Assembly (NCBI GenBank): GCA_938036315.1
Contig: CALHPK010000021.1
Span: 1 to 62,324 of the forward strand
Reading direction: 5' to 3'
DNA length: 62,324 nucleotides
Source of the DNA: an uncultured bacterium
GTDB lineage: Bacteria; Calescibacteriota; Calescibacteriia; Calescibacteriales; Calescibacteriaceae
Positions 1 through 9,228 of the stretch are shown here, piece by piece. The stretch's first letter is position 1. Each line of letters starts with the position of its first letter. The notes below the pieces were generated by a model that was not told the origin of the DNA, made no database searches, and saw only the letters and a program-made list of their open reading frames with translations. The translations under genes were made by a program, and so were the position numbers.

Positions 1-1233
1 AGCTTCTTCAAAATGTTCATCCTTGATGGGATTGCCCTTACTAAACTTTTTTAGTCCCTCTGGCAATGGAAGTTCATAATACCAAATTTCCTTTGTTGGT
101 CCAGGGCGTTCAAAAAATAACAAAGCAGTCTTTACATCAGAGTAGGGAGCAAAGGTGCCCGGGGGAAGGCTAATAATGGTATGAAGGTTAAAGTCCCTCA
201 AAAGTTGCTCTTTAACTTCTGCAAAGGGTCCACCACGGAAAAGAACTCCTTCTGGCACAACCATTCCGCACCTTGCACCATCCTTTGGCTTAAGCTTTTT
301 CATTATATGCTGTAAAAATAAAAGCTCCGTTGCTTGGGATTGTATTGGGAAGTTTTGCTGAATGTGTTTTCCTTCTTTACCACCAAAGGGTGGATTGGTC
401 AATATAACATCATAGCACTCTTTAGTTTCGCGGATGTTCTCTTCCAAGGTGTTTTTGCGTAAAATACGAGGGGAGCTAACACCGTGCAAAACCATATTCA
501 TCAATCCCAAAAGGGCTGGTATGGGCTTTTTTTCCTGCCCAAAAAAGGTTCTTTCTTGTAATTGCTTATAATCTTCAATAGTTTTTTCTTGTTTTCTCAT
601 CCAAAGATAAGCCTCTACCAAAAAGCCACAGGTACCGCAGGCAGGGTCATAAACAGTCTCGCCTATCTTTGGGTCTACAACCTCTACAACAAATTTAACT
701 ACTGGTCTGGGTGTATAAAACTCTCCGGCAAGCCTATTTTCGTTCCCAAGACGCCTTAGCAGTTCTTCATAGACTTGAGAAACCGTGTAAAGGTCATCTT
801 GGTTATAAAAGTCAATTTTGTCTATGATGGAAATAACATCCTTTAGATTGTATCCAGAAGCACAAACAATAATATTACGATCAGTAAAAACACCGCGAAT
901 AACATCTCTCAAGGAGTTTCCTTTCAAATCTCTCAGGTAGGGAATAAGTTCGGTATGCACAAATTTTAGCAGATCCTCGGCATCCCAATCCTTTTTAGCC
1001 CAATCCCGCCAGCGGTAGCTCTCTTTAATTATTGGTTTGTATTCCTTTCCTTCGATCTTAGCTTGTTCCTCCCATTCCTCTTCTTGGGCATCCAAAAGGC
1101 GCAAAAATAAAAGCCAAGCAATGTGCTCCACATACTCCATAACACCACTGCAATTATTATCTCGGCGCAAAATATCGCAAGCTCTCCATATTTCATTGGC
1201 AAGGGCTTCCTTAGTTTTTGGACTATTATTCAT
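1..1233 (-). CDS. hsdM: Type I restriction-modification DNA methyltransferase, HsdM (partial)
   Basis: N6-adenine methyltransferase subunit of a type I restriction system. It modifies host DNA and, with HsdS and HsdR, forms the restriction complex. The reading frame is open from an ATG at 1233 to the left edge, giving 411 residues; the C-terminus is off the window. The N-terminal helical domain is followed by the SAM-binding motif DPACGTCGF (about 622-648) and the catalytic motif NPPFGG (about 381-396), in family order. The ATG overlaps the hsdR stop (ATGA), so the two are probably translationally coupled. hsdS is not seen and would be expected further left. Intact as far as visible. Confidence 0.93.
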   Translation of the reverse strand, partial: MNNSPKTKEALANEIWRACDILRRDNNCSGVMEYVEHIAWLLFLRLLDAQEEEWEEQAKIEGKEYKPIIKESYRWRDWAKKDWDAEDLLKFVHTELIPYLRDLKGNSLRDVIRGVFTDRNIIVCASGYNLKDVISIIDKIDFYNQDDLYTVSQVYEELLRRLGNENRLAGEFYTPRPVVKFVVEVVDPKIGETVYDPACGTCGFLVEAYLWMRKQEKTIEDYKQLQERTFFGQEKKPIPALLGLMNMVLHGVSSPRILRKNTLEENIRETKECYDVILTNPPFGGKEGKHIQQNFPIQSQATELLFLQHIMKKLKPKDGARCGMVVPEGVLFRGGPFAEVKEQLLRDFNLHTIISLPPGTFAPYSDVKTALLFFERPGPTKEIWYYELPLPEGLKKFSKGNPIKDEHFEEA

Positions 1234-3920
1234 TTATAAACCTCCCATAAGGTATAAAGGCGCTCTCTTATTTTTTCTATTGCTGATCTTAATTCATCCA
1301 CTCCTCCAAAATGTTGGCTAATTTTGATTACACCACCCCATTCACGGAAGGGTGAGACATTAAAAATATCTGATTTTAATTGTTCTATTCCTCCCATGCG
1401 GTATTTGTCTAAAAGCTCTAAGATGGTTTCGCGGGCTTTTCCCTTATAAGAGTTGATAAAGGCTTGTTCACGGTTTAAAAAGGCAGTGACTCGGTCGCTG
1501 CGTGTGCGAAGTGGAGCCCCAAAGCTTATATGGGCAAGAAGGTCATAGTAATCAACATCCGTAAGCCCTTCCACTTCCGCCAAAAGGTCTGGACGTATGC
1601 CTACTTCCCTTAGTTTTCTAAGAAAATCTTGGCGACTGTCTGCATTAATCCATATGTTGCGAAGTTTTTCAAGGCTTGGAGCAAGTTTGCGCACATGCTG
1701 GCGTGTATAGTCTTTGTATTGCTCAAGGGTCAACTGCTCGCCAGTAGAATCTATAGTAAAAATAACCTCATCGGCTATATCTACCTGTAAACCTTCTACG
1801 CGTATTTTTTCCGTTTTGCTCTTTTCTGGTCTAAGGGCTACTTGGACTTGCAGAGTTTCATTTTCTACCGTATCTATCGATATCTCCCGCTTTACAAAGC
1901 CGCTTGCACTAACTATAAGGGTAAGCCTTCCTGCTGGGAGATGGCTAAAGAAAAATTTTCCTTCCTTGTCAGTTCTTATTGGACCTTGCTGACTGTTTGG
2001 TCCAGTTCTTACGCTTACCGATGCACCTGCTATAAGCTCGCCCGTCTGGTCGTGAAAAACTATACCTTCCAAGCTTGCGGTTAATGGACCCTCTGGCACT
2101 TCTGTTTTGGGGCTTGGTGGTAAATCCCATTGGTCAAAAATACGAGTGGCTCCCGTATAATCAATAATCCTAAACCAGTATTTTTCAGTTCTTTCATCTA
2201 TCCTGCTACCGCGCCCAATAATTTGCTTAAAAAGTACAGGAGAAGAAATAGTCTTCATAAAAACAATGTTTTTACAAGAGGGAACATCTACGCCAGTGGA
2301 TAAAAGCTCAGCAGTGGTGGCTACAACAGGGGCCTTTTTATCAGAGTCGGCAAAATCCTCCAACCACCTAAGGGCATTCTCACCCTCTTCGGAAATTATG
2401 GGCACTGCATAGTTATCAAGCCCAGTTTCTGGACCAAATTCATCTTGTAAAAGACGAGCAACATAACGGGCATGCTCCATATCAACGCAAAAGATTATGG
2501 TTTTTTCCATATGCCCAAATTGTCGCAATAGTTTTGCAAGGTGTTTAACCATTACTTGTGTACGGTCTGGTAATGTAATTTCGCGCTCAAACTGTGGAGT
2601 TGTGTAAACATCCCGAAGTTTTGCATCTTCTGGAATAAAGACTTCTGCTCCCTGTTCGATGGCATCCTCTATTCTCAATCCACTCTTATCAACGGTGGTG
2701 CGTACTTTATGAACTTTGTAGGTGGCAAGGAATCCATCCTCTATACCTTGCCAAAGGCTATATTGATAAGCTGGTGGGCGCCATTTACCAAGCTCGGGTT
2801 TTTCTGGGTCTATATAAACTTCTGGCTCTTCCGCGCAGAAGTAGGCATAAGTATCCACGTTCTCATCTTGCTTGGGCGTGGCTGTCATGCCAAGGTGTAT
2901 CGCTGAGGAAAAGTGATCTAAGATTTCTTTCCAAGTTCCCCAGCCGGAGCGATGGCATTCATCTATGATGATAAGGTCAAAGAAATCTTGAGGGAATTTT
3001 TCGAAAAGCTTTGTATTTTTATCATCTGGGCTCCAGAGGGTTTGGTATATGCCAAAGTATAGGTCGCGGTTAAGATTTGGTGGATGACCTTCTATTAAAT
3101 AGCGAGGATCACTGCTACCTGTTGCAAAGGGAGAAAAAGTATTGTATGCTTGATTTCTTAGCACTATACGATCTGCCAAGAAAAGCACGCGAGCTGGGCG
3201 GCCATCCGAGTGCCTCCTCTTTAGCCATCCAGACTTTACCAACTTCCAAACAATCTGGAAAGCAACAAAGGTTTTACCCGTTCCAGTAGCCATAGCAAGA
3301 AGTATACGCCTTTGCCCCCGCATTATTCGCAAAATTACTTCACGTATAGCTCTTTCTTGAAAATAATGGGGCTGCTTGCCACAAATACTTTCTGGGCAAT
3401 AAAGATAAAGCAAAGGATTATTTTTATGCTCCTCACCAGTTCCGTATACTTCAGGAGCTTGCTTAACACTTCCCTTTACAGGATCTTCAAGGCCTGTGTT
3501 TATTTTCCAGCGATACCAAAGCTCCTGTGGGCTTGGAAACTTATCAAGCTCCCGAGTTGTCTTAGTGAAAAAGTCATACTCTATTATTTTGTGCCCGTTG
3601 GTTGAGTAGGCAAAAGCAAGGCCAAGCTCTTGAGCGTATCTTTTTGCCTGTTCTAAACCTGCATCTGGTGGGCTACTCTCCGCTTTAGCTTCCACAACAG
3701 CTATGGGAAAGCCATCCGTATATCTCAGAAGATAATCTACCCTTTTGGGTTTAGCCCTTTTACCATTTCCCACAGGTATTATTTTTCCAGGGGCATATTG
3801 GTAGTTGAAAGTGTACGAAGCTTCCCTTGATATCTCTTTGTCGGTCCATCCAGCCTCTTTCAGCTTTGGCTCTATTAACCTTGCACGGGTTTCAGCTTCG
3901 TTTAAATACTCTCTTTGCAT
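1230..3920 (-). CDS. hsdR: Type I restriction enzyme R subunit (EcoEI-like HsdR) with an inserted carboxypeptidase-regulatory-like domain
   Basis: ATP-dependent translocase and nuclease subunit of the type I system, 896 residues. N-terminal PD-(D/E)XK nuclease: D62 and E77-A-K79. SF2 motor: Walker A MATGTGKT near residue 210, DECH box, LGMTATP, then a helicase C domain ending in a GRGSR motif VI. The C-terminus (about 710-896) resembles the EcoEI R C-terminal domain, placing it near the type IB family. Between motor and C-terminal domain, residues about 612-700 look like a carboxypeptidase-regulatory-like beta-sandwich (GxVxDxxTGxxIxGAxV, then TDxxGxFxFxxLPxG), unexpected in a DNA motor. First gene of the minus-strand operon. 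All core motifs are intact. Confidence 0.93.
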   Translation of the reverse strand: MQREYLNEAETRARLIEPKLKEAGWTDKEISREASYTFNYQYAPGKIIPVGNGKRAKPKRVDYLLRYTDGFPIAVVEAKAESSPPDAGLEQAKRYAQELGLAFAYSTNGHKIIEYDFFTKTTRELDKFPSPQELWYRWKINTGLEDPVKGSVKQAPEVYGTGEEHKNNPLLYLYCPESICGKQPHYFQERAIREVILRIMRGQRRILLAMATGTGKTFVAFQIVWKLVKSGWLKRRHSDGRPARVLFLADRIVLRNQAYNTFSPFATGSSDPRYLIEGHPPNLNRDLYFGIYQTLWSPDDKNTKLFEKFPQDFFDLIIIDECHRSGWGTWKEILDHFSSAIHLGMTATPKQDENVDTYAYFCAEEPEVYIDPEKPELGKWRPPAYQYSLWQGIEDGFLATYKVHKVRTTVDKSGLRIEDAIEQGAEVFIPEDAKLRDVYTTPQFEREITLPDRTQVMVKHLAKLLRQFGHMEKTIIFCVDMEHARYVARLLQDEFGPETGLDNYAVPIISEEGENALRWLEDFADSDKKAPVVATTAELLSTGVDVPSCKNIVFMKTISSPVLFKQIIGRGSRIDERTEKYWFRIIDYTGATRIFDQWDLPPSPKTEVPEGPLTASLEGIVFHDQTGELIAGASVSVRTGPNSQQGPIRTDKEGKFFFSHLPAGRLTLIVSASGFVKREISIDTVENETLQVQVALRPEKSKTEKIRVEGLQVDIADEVIFTIDSTGEQLTLEQYKDYTRQHVRKLAPSLEKLRNIWINADSRQDFLRKLREVGIRPDLLAEVEGLTDVDYYDLLAHISFGAPLRTRSDRVTAFLNREQAFINSYKGKARETILELLDKYRMGGIEQLKSDIFNVSPFREWGGVIKISQHFGGVDELRSAIEKIRERLYTLWEVYK

Positions 3921-3926
3921 CTTTTG

Positions 3927-3953
3927 CTAAACATTGACCTTGATTTCTTCCAT
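3927..3953 (-). promoter_or_regulatory. 8-codon mini-ORF in the hsdR leader
   Basis: An ATG at 3953, preceded by a purine-rich SD-like stretch (aggggga, about 3961-3967), opens an 8-codon frame MEEIKVNV and stops 6 nt before the hsdR ATG. hsdR itself has no obvious SD, so it may rely on re-initiation after this peptide. Alternatively it is the remnant of a deleted upstream gene. Confidence 0.35.
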
Positions 3954-4049
3954 ATTTTCTCCCCCTAAATTAGTTTTCCACCCTGTTTGAATGAAAAAGC
4001 AATATCAAAAAATTATATTATGAATTTAAATTGCGGGAGTATAAAAGCT

Positions 4050-4571
4050 ATGGACTTTTTTGAAGTGATAAAAAAGAGAAGATCTGTAAGAGCATTTCAG
4101 GAGGTAGAAGTTGAGGAAAGTAAACTGAGGATTATTTTTGAAACTATAAATTCTGCACCTTCCGCCGGAGATCTGCAGGCATATGAAGTTTTTGTTGTAA
4201 GGAGTGAGAGTAAGAAAAGGGAACTTGCTAAAGCTGCTTTTGGTCAAGATTTCATAGCTTCTGCTCCAGTTGTTCTTGTTTTTTGTGCAAATCCTAAAAG
4301 ATCGGCTTGGAAGTATGGTAAAAGGGGCGAGAAACTTTACTGTATTCAAGATGCTACAATAGCTTGCTCCTTTGCTCACCTTTCCGCTACAGCATTGGGA
4401 CTTGCCAGTGTTTGGGTCGGGGCTTTTTCGAATTCAGAAGTCCTTAAGATAATAGGCGCAGAAGATAAAGATCTTGTACCAATTGCTATACTGCCAATAG
4501 GGTACCCCGCCGAAAATCCATCTCCCACCCCACGTCGCCAGCTTTATGATCTAATCCACTTTGTAGATTAA
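4050..4571 (+). CDS. Nitroreductase family protein
   Basis: FMN-dependent NAD(P)H oxidoreductase of the nitroreductase fold, 173 residues from the chosen start. The N-terminus FFEVIKKRRSVRAFQ carries the family's FMN-phosphate-binding RRSxR motif. SAPSAGDLQAYEVFVV follows, and the end has LPIGYPAE. The start at 4050 begins two residues before the family's usual first helix and has gggag about 11 nt upstream. An in-frame ATG at 4020 is possible and could be leaderless. The physiological substrate cannot be told. Transcribed alone and convergent with leuS. Confidence 0.85.
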   Translation: MDFFEVIKKRRSVRAFQEVEVEESKLRIIFETINSAPSAGDLQAYEVFVVRSESKKRELAKAAFGQDFIASAPVVLVFCANPKRSAWKYGKRGEKLYCIQDATIACSFAHLSATALGLASVWVGAFSNSEVLKIIGAEDKDLVPIAILPIGYPAENPSPTPRRQLYDLIHFVD

Positions 4572-4594
4572 TAAATTACTACTTTCTTAGGCTT

Positions 4595-4610
4595 ATTAAT
4601 AATTATTAAT
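4595..4610. other. 16-bp AT-only perfect palindrome between convergent genes
   Basis: ATTAATAATTATTAAT is self-complementary. It lies just after the nitroreductase stop, in the gap shared with the 3' end of leuS. It may act as a weak hairpin or have no function; no T-run terminator is obvious. Confidence 0.3.
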
Positions 4611-4754
4611 CTGATCTGACTCGTGCAAAATCATAGGGATTCTGATTTTCAATAAACGATTCCCAATAAACAAAACAATAAAATAAAGGAATATCAAAGA
4701 TTATCTTTTCATCTTAGTAGCTAAATCTCATCAGAAGGGAGGCAATAAATTTTA

Positions 4755-7292
4755 CTATTCTCCTACTATAATGTTCAGAATCTTTCCTCTGACGAAGATA
4801 ACCTTTGTTATTCTCTTGCCATTGATATATTTTGAGATTTTGGGGTTTTTCATTGCTTCTTCAAGTGCTGATTTCTCATCGATATCGGTTGGAACTTCTA
4901 TTTCTCCTCTCAGTTTGCCGTTTATCTGAATGGGTAAAACAATCTTATCCGATACAAGAAGTTCTTCAAGTTTTTTGATCTCATCTGTTTTGAACCATGA
5001 GGATTCTGCCAAAGTTTTGTAATTTTTGTTGTTGATGTCTTCTTTCTCAAACTCTGATTTCAGCATATACCATATTTCTTCGCTGATATGTGGGGCGAGT
5101 GGATATAGAGCTTTTGTGAATCCCGCGGTTGCTCCAAGAAGAAACAGAATATCATTTTCGGTTTCGATCTCCGGTGCTTTGAGGAAATCTTCTAGTGAAT
5201 TTATAAATTCCATAAGCCTTGCTATAGCTGTATTAAATTTCAGCTCGTTCATATCTTTGTTCACCTGAGTTATAGCTTTGGCATATGATTTTTTCAGGGC
5301 TGAAAGTTTTGCGTTGCTAAGTCCTTCAATAAAGACGTTACTCTCGCTTACTTCAAATCTGCCCCAGGAACCTTTAGCTTTACCTTTTATGATGTGCGCA
5401 AATTTTATTATGGTTTGCCATGTGCGATTCAGGAACCTGTGAATTCCATTTACTCCTTTGTCTGACCACTCAAGATCTTTTTCTACTGGTGCAGCGAATA
5501 AAATGAAAAGTCTGGCAGTGTCTGCCCCATACTGCCTTACAATATCATCAGGGTCAACAACATTTCCCTTTGATTTTGACATCTTAGCTCCATCTTTTAT
5601 GACCATTCCCTGAGTGACAAGTTTTGTAAATGGCTCAGAGATATTTATGTATCCAAGATCTCTCAGAACCTTTGTGAAGAATCTCGCATAAAGAAGATGT
5701 AGCACTGCATGTTCTATCCCGCCTATATATATATCAACTGGCATATATCTTTTGACTAACGAGGTATTGAAGGGGTGGTTTGAGAAGTCAACTTTGTTTA
5801 GGTCACCTGAAAGGTATCCCAAAAAGTACCATGATGACTCGACAAATGTATCCATGGTATCAGTTTCTCTTCTGGCATAAGTTTTGCAATAGGGACATAT
5901 TGTTTTTTTCCATTCATCGAAGTCTTCCATTTTTGGTGGTAGAACTACGGGGAGGTTTTCTGGTTTTTCGGGGACTATTCCACAGTTTTCACAGTATATT
6001 ATTGGTATTGGTGCTCCCCAGTATCTTTGGCGCGAGATTCCCCAGTCTCTTAATTTGTAGCTTACAGCGTAGTCTCCAAAACCTTTCAGTTTTGCAAACT
6101 CTGTTATTTTCTTTTTGGCTTCCTGGGAATCTAATCCTGAGAATTCTCCAGAGTTTATGAGCAGACCTTTTTCTTCGTATGCTGATTGGGAGAAATCATG
6201 CTCTCCTTCATATGGAATTATGACGGGTTTGATTGGAATTTTATATTTTTCTGCGAATTTGAAATCTCTTTGGTCGTGTGCTGGAACGGCCATAATGGCG
6301 CCAGTGCCATAATCTGGTAGAACGTAGTTTGCTACCCATATTGGAACTTTTTCTCCTGTGAATGGATTCAGAGCGTATCTACCGGTAAATATTCCAAGAA
6401 TTTCTGTCCCTCTTTCTTCTTTTGACATTCTCATCACTTTTTCGCAAAATGATTCGACATCAGCCTTTCTTTCTGGTGTTGTTATCTGTACCACCAGATC
6501 GTGTTCTGGAGCCAGAGCCATAAAGGTTACACCAAAGAGTGTATCTGGTCTTGTTGTGAATATTTCTAGTTTCTCATCAGTTCCATCGATTGGGAAGATT
6601 ATTTTTGCCCCTTCAGATTTTCCTATCCATTCTTCTTGCATTTTTTTTACTCTTTCTGGCCAATCAAGTTTATCAAGTTCTGCCAGGAGTTCCTCAGCGT
6701 AGGCGGTAATTTTCAGGAACCATCCCCACATTCTCTTTTTGACAATATCGGTGTTACATCTCCAACATTTTCCACCTATTACTTGTTCGTTTGCTAAAAC
6801 TGTGTTACACTTGGTACAGAAATTTGTGAACCCAACCTTTCTATAAGCTATTCCCCTTTTGAACATTTCGATAAAGAACAGTTGTTCCCATCTGTAGTAG
6901 GCGGGAGATGATGTGTCTATCTCTCTTTCCCAGTTGTAGGATATGCCGAGTCTTTTCAGTTGTTTCTTCATATATGCTATGTTGTCTTGTGTCCACTTTG
7001 CTGGGTGTATTCCGTGCTCAATTGCGGCGTTTTCAGCTGGGAGTCCGAATGCATCCCATCCTATCGGATGCAGGACATCAAAACCTTTCATCCTCATAAA
7101 TCTGGCTACAGTATCACCTATTGAGTAATTTCTAACGTGCCCCATATGTATTCTGCCAGAGGGATAAGGGAACATAACGAGTGTATATAGTTTTGGTCCT
7201 TCCCCCTTCAGTCTGAATACAGCTTTTTCATCCCAAATCTTTTGCCACTTTTCCTCTACTTTTGCCGGATCATATTTTTCAAATTCGTTCAT
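4755..7292 (-). CDS. leuS: Leucyl-tRNA synthetase
   Basis: Class I aminoacyl-tRNA synthetase that charges tRNA-Leu, 845 residues, normal for bacterial LeuRS. PYPSGRIHMGHVRNYSIGD contains the HIGH motif (HMGH). A CP1 editing domain with TTRPDTLFG and the GTGAIMAVPAHDQRD segment follows. KMSKSKGNVVDPDDI is the KMSKS loop, and a C-terminal anticodon-binding domain ends the protein. Cysteine pairs (CTKCN, CWRCN; CENCG, CPYC) suggest zinc-binding inserts. Upstream, TATTGT lies at -11 to -6 of the ATG (7298-7303) and no SD is seen, suggesting a leaderless or near-leaderless message. Divergent from smpB. Confidence 0.98.
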   Translation of the reverse strand: MNEFEKYDPAKVEEKWQKIWDEKAVFRLKGEGPKLYTLVMFPYPSGRIHMGHVRNYSIGDTVARFMRMKGFDVLHPIGWDAFGLPAENAAIEHGIHPAKWTQDNIAYMKKQLKRLGISYNWEREIDTSSPAYYRWEQLFFIEMFKRGIAYRKVGFTNFCTKCNTVLANEQVIGGKCWRCNTDIVKKRMWGWFLKITAYAEELLAELDKLDWPERVKKMQEEWIGKSEGAKIIFPIDGTDEKLEIFTTRPDTLFGVTFMALAPEHDLVVQITTPERKADVESFCEKVMRMSKEERGTEILGIFTGRYALNPFTGEKVPIWVANYVLPDYGTGAIMAVPAHDQRDFKFAEKYKIPIKPVIIPYEGEHDFSQSAYEEKGLLINSGEFSGLDSQEAKKKITEFAKLKGFGDYAVSYKLRDWGISRQRYWGAPIPIIYCENCGIVPEKPENLPVVLPPKMEDFDEWKKTICPYCKTYARRETDTMDTFVESSWYFLGYLSGDLNKVDFSNHPFNTSLVKRYMPVDIYIGGIEHAVLHLLYARFFTKVLRDLGYINISEPFTKLVTQGMVIKDGAKMSKSKGNVVDPDDIVRQYGADTARLFILFAAPVEKDLEWSDKGVNGIHRFLNRTWQTIIKFAHIIKGKAKGSWGRFEVSESNVFIEGLSNAKLSALKKSYAKAITQVNKDMNELKFNTAIARLMEFINSLEDFLKAPEIETENDILFLLGATAGFTKALYPLAPHISEEIWYMLKSEFEKEDINNKNYKTLAESSWFKTDEIKKLEELLVSDKIVLPIQINGKLRGEIEVPTDIDEKSALEEAMKNPKISKYINGKRITKVIFVRGKILNIIVGE

Positions 7293-7357
7293 AACTTACA
7301 ATAATTTTATCTAATTAATTTTGGGATTTGTAGAGTTGAAAATTTTGAGAATATCGA

Positions 7358-7801
7358 ATGGGTGATAGAGTTATAGCCAAAAATAGGTTTGCCCACCTTT
7401 ATCAGGTTGAGGAAAAATATGTAGCTGGTATAGCCTTGAGAGGTTCTGAGGTAAAATCTATAAGGTTGGGAAAAGTTTCCATAGATGAAGCAGTTGTTAC
7501 ATTTGAGAGGGGGCGCCCGGTCATCTCCAATATGTATATAGCACCATATCAGAATTCGCCATTTAATCCAGATCCATCCAGAACAAGAGAATTGCTACTT
7601 ACAGAAAGAGAAATTAACAAGATTTTCGGGAAGGTAACTATAAGAGGTTACAAAGCTATACCACTTGCTGTCATCATAAGGGATAATAAACTCGTGAAGG
7701 TAGAAATTGGTGTAGGTAGAAAAAAGAAGCTTTGGGATAAGCGTCGTGAAATAATGGAGAAAGATCAAAGAAGAGTCGAAAGAGGAAAGAGGATTTTATA
7801 A
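7358..7801 (+). CDS. smpB: SsrA-binding protein SmpB
   Basis: Binds tmRNA and delivers it to stalled ribosomes for trans-translation. 147 residues, the usual length. The N-terminal IAKNRFAHLYQVEEKYVAGI and the EVKSIRLGKVSI core are typical, and the basic C-terminal tail (KKLWDKRREIMEKDQRRVER) is present. The ssrA (tmRNA) gene is not visible in this window. No clear SD precedes the ATG. Confidence 0.96.
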   Translation: MGDRVIAKNRFAHLYQVEEKYVAGIALRGSEVKSIRLGKVSIDEAVVTFERGRPVISNMYIAPYQNSPFNPDPSRTRELLLTEREINKIFGKVTIRGYKAIPLAVIIRDNKLVKVEIGVGRKKKLWDKRREIMEKDQRRVERGKRIL

Positions 7802-7810
7802 TTGAGTATT

Positions 7811-7829
7811 AAAACTTAAGTTAAGTTTT
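7811..7829. other. AT-rich inverted repeat after smpB
   Basis: AAAACTTAA-G-TTAAGTTTT is a perfect 9-bp inverted repeat ending in T residues, 10 nt after the smpB stop. It could serve as a weak intrinsic terminator, but the stem is almost entirely A/T. Confidence 0.3.
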
Positions 7830-7851
7830 TAATGCGAGCTTAAAATAATGC

Positions 7852-7877
7852 AAGTTTAAAAATGAAGTTTAAAAATG
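7852..7877. repeat. 13-bp perfect tandem direct repeat
   Basis: Two head-to-tail copies of AAGTTTAAAAATG (7852-7864, 7865-7877) lie in the smpB/tRNA-Val gap. One of many such short duplications in this window. Confidence 0.8.
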
Positions 7878-8019
7878 AAGGCACAGTACAACAAAGTTAG
7901 TATTAATTTGTTTGTATATTATTATTTATTTAGTTTTTGGATTTTTCGAGTTTAAAATTTTGGGTAAAATAAAAATTTTGGTGGGGTGTGGTTAAAGTTT
8001 GATTGATGTTCTGGCTATT

Positions 8020-8094
8020 GGGCGGGTAGCTCAGAGGTAGAGCGTTGGCCTTACAAGCCAAAGGTCAAGGGTTCAAGTCCCTTCCCGCCTACCA
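8020..8094 (+). tRNA. tRNA-Val (anticodon UAC)
   Basis: Full cloverleaf. Acceptor GGGCGGG pairs with CCCGCCT (one G-U). D arm GCTC-AGAGGTA-GAGC; anticodon stem TTGGC/GCCAA with loop CTTACAA (UAC); T arm AAGGG-TTCAAGT-CCCTT. Discriminator A is followed by an encoded CCA. The kinase start codon lies only 6 nt after the CCA. Confidence 0.97.
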
Positions 8095-8100
8095 CACATT

Positions 8101-9027
8101 GTGAATCTTGTCGTCGGTTCTATCAATCTTGATTTCACAATATATGTTCCAAGATTCCCAGAAGTCGGAGAAACAGTAACAGACGGTGATCTCTTCATCT
8201 CACCGGGAGGTAAGGGCTTTAATCAGGCTGTTGCAAGTAGTAGAGCGGGCGTCAAAACAAAGTTTGTCGGTGCTGTGGGAGATGATATTATGTGGGAAGT
8301 TATAAAGAAATTTGTCTCAGATGAAAAAATGCTCGAGACCGAAATCTTCATCCTCGGCGAAGAGCAAACAGGTTCCGCATTTATAGTGGTAGATAGGCTC
8401 GGGAACAATAGAATAGTAGTTTCTCCTGGAGCAAACAAGAAGATCCCAATTGATGACCTTATGCTTACCTTGGAGATGACAAAGTTTTCCCAAATTCTAC
8501 TTCAGTGCGAAGTTGATTACGAAGTGATTTCCAGAGTGATAGATTTTGCAAAAAAGAGAGGATGCAAAATTTTCTTGAATACCGCTCCATTCAAAAGCTG
8601 GGTGGAAGATGTCTATATGTCTGCTGATTTTCTTATTATGAATGAGATAGAGGCAAAGCTCCTGTGTAAATCATCTGAGCCTTCAGCTGACTCAGAAGAA
8701 ATGATATTGATTGCCAGAGAAATTCAGGGAAGAACCGGTAAATATGTCATTATAACTATGGGAGAGAACGGAGTTGTGGTGAAGGGTCCAGATATAGATT
8801 CACACTTCCCTGCTTTTGAAGTGACCCCAGTTGACACAACAGGGGCGGGGGATACTTTCTGCGGGTATTTTTCCGCCGAGATGTTAGCAAGAGGAGATAT
8901 AGTAGAAGCCATTAGAATTTCTTCAGTCGCCGCAGCTTTGTGTGTGACAAAAAAAGGAGCAGTATCATCTATACCAACAAAGACTGAAGTGGAAAAATTT
9001 TTATTCTCACTCAGCAGATCTGACTAA
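8101..9027 (+). CDS. PfkB-family carbohydrate kinase (ribokinase-like)
   Basis: Sugar kinase of the ribokinase/PfkB fold, 308 residues. The N-terminus reads VVGSINLDFTIYVPRFPEVGE followed by PGGKGFNQAVASSRAG, the family's first signature. DTTGAGDTFCGYF near residue 247 is the second signature and contains the catalytic Asp. Ribokinase is the closest recognisable relative, but substrate cannot be fixed by eye. The start is a GTG 6 nt downstream of the tRNA-Val CCA end. There is no room for an SD outside the tRNA, so the mRNA 5' end is likely made by tRNA 3' processing. No other ribose genes are nearby. Confidence 0.88.
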   Translation: MNLVVGSINLDFTIYVPRFPEVGETVTDGDLFISPGGKGFNQAVASSRAGVKTKFVGAVGDDIMWEVIKKFVSDEKMLETEIFILGEEQTGSAFIVVDRLGNNRIVVSPGANKKIPIDDLMLTLEMTKFSQILLQCEVDYEVISRVIDFAKKRGCKIFLNTAPFKSWVEDVYMSADFLIMNEIEAKLLCKSSEPSADSEEMILIAREIQGRTGKYVIITMGENGVVVKGPDIDSHFPAFEVTPVDTTGAGDTFCGYFSAEMLARGDIVEAIRISSVAAALCVTKKGAVSSIPTKTEVEKFLFSLSRSD

Positions 9028-9037
9028 AGTGTGGTCT

Positions 9038-9101
9038 GAGAATTTCCACATTAATGAATGAATATAAATGAGAATTTCCGCATTAATAAAGATGAATATA
9101 A
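9038..9101. repeat. About 32-bp imperfect tandem repeat, AT-rich
   Basis: Two copies starting GAGAATTTCC[A/G]CATTAAT at 9038 and 9070, each followed by a GAATATAAAT-type tail. Further partial copies of ATATAAATGATAA run to about 9118. They fill the gap between the kinase and the HEAT-repeat gene. Confidence 0.75.
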
Positions 9102-9228
9102 ATGATAAATATAAATGATAAACAAATAAATAAAAATAAAAAAAAGAAATTAAAAGGTAAATAGGGAGAAGGAGTAATGTAAAAGCGCAAAAGAATTTGA
9201 AATTGAATAATACTAAATTAATGAATTA

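Noticed and set aside
9028-9228. CRISPR-like array in the repeat-rich gap
   Set aside because: Only two imperfect copies of an AT-rich unit with no separate spacers and no cas genes; it is a tandem duplication.
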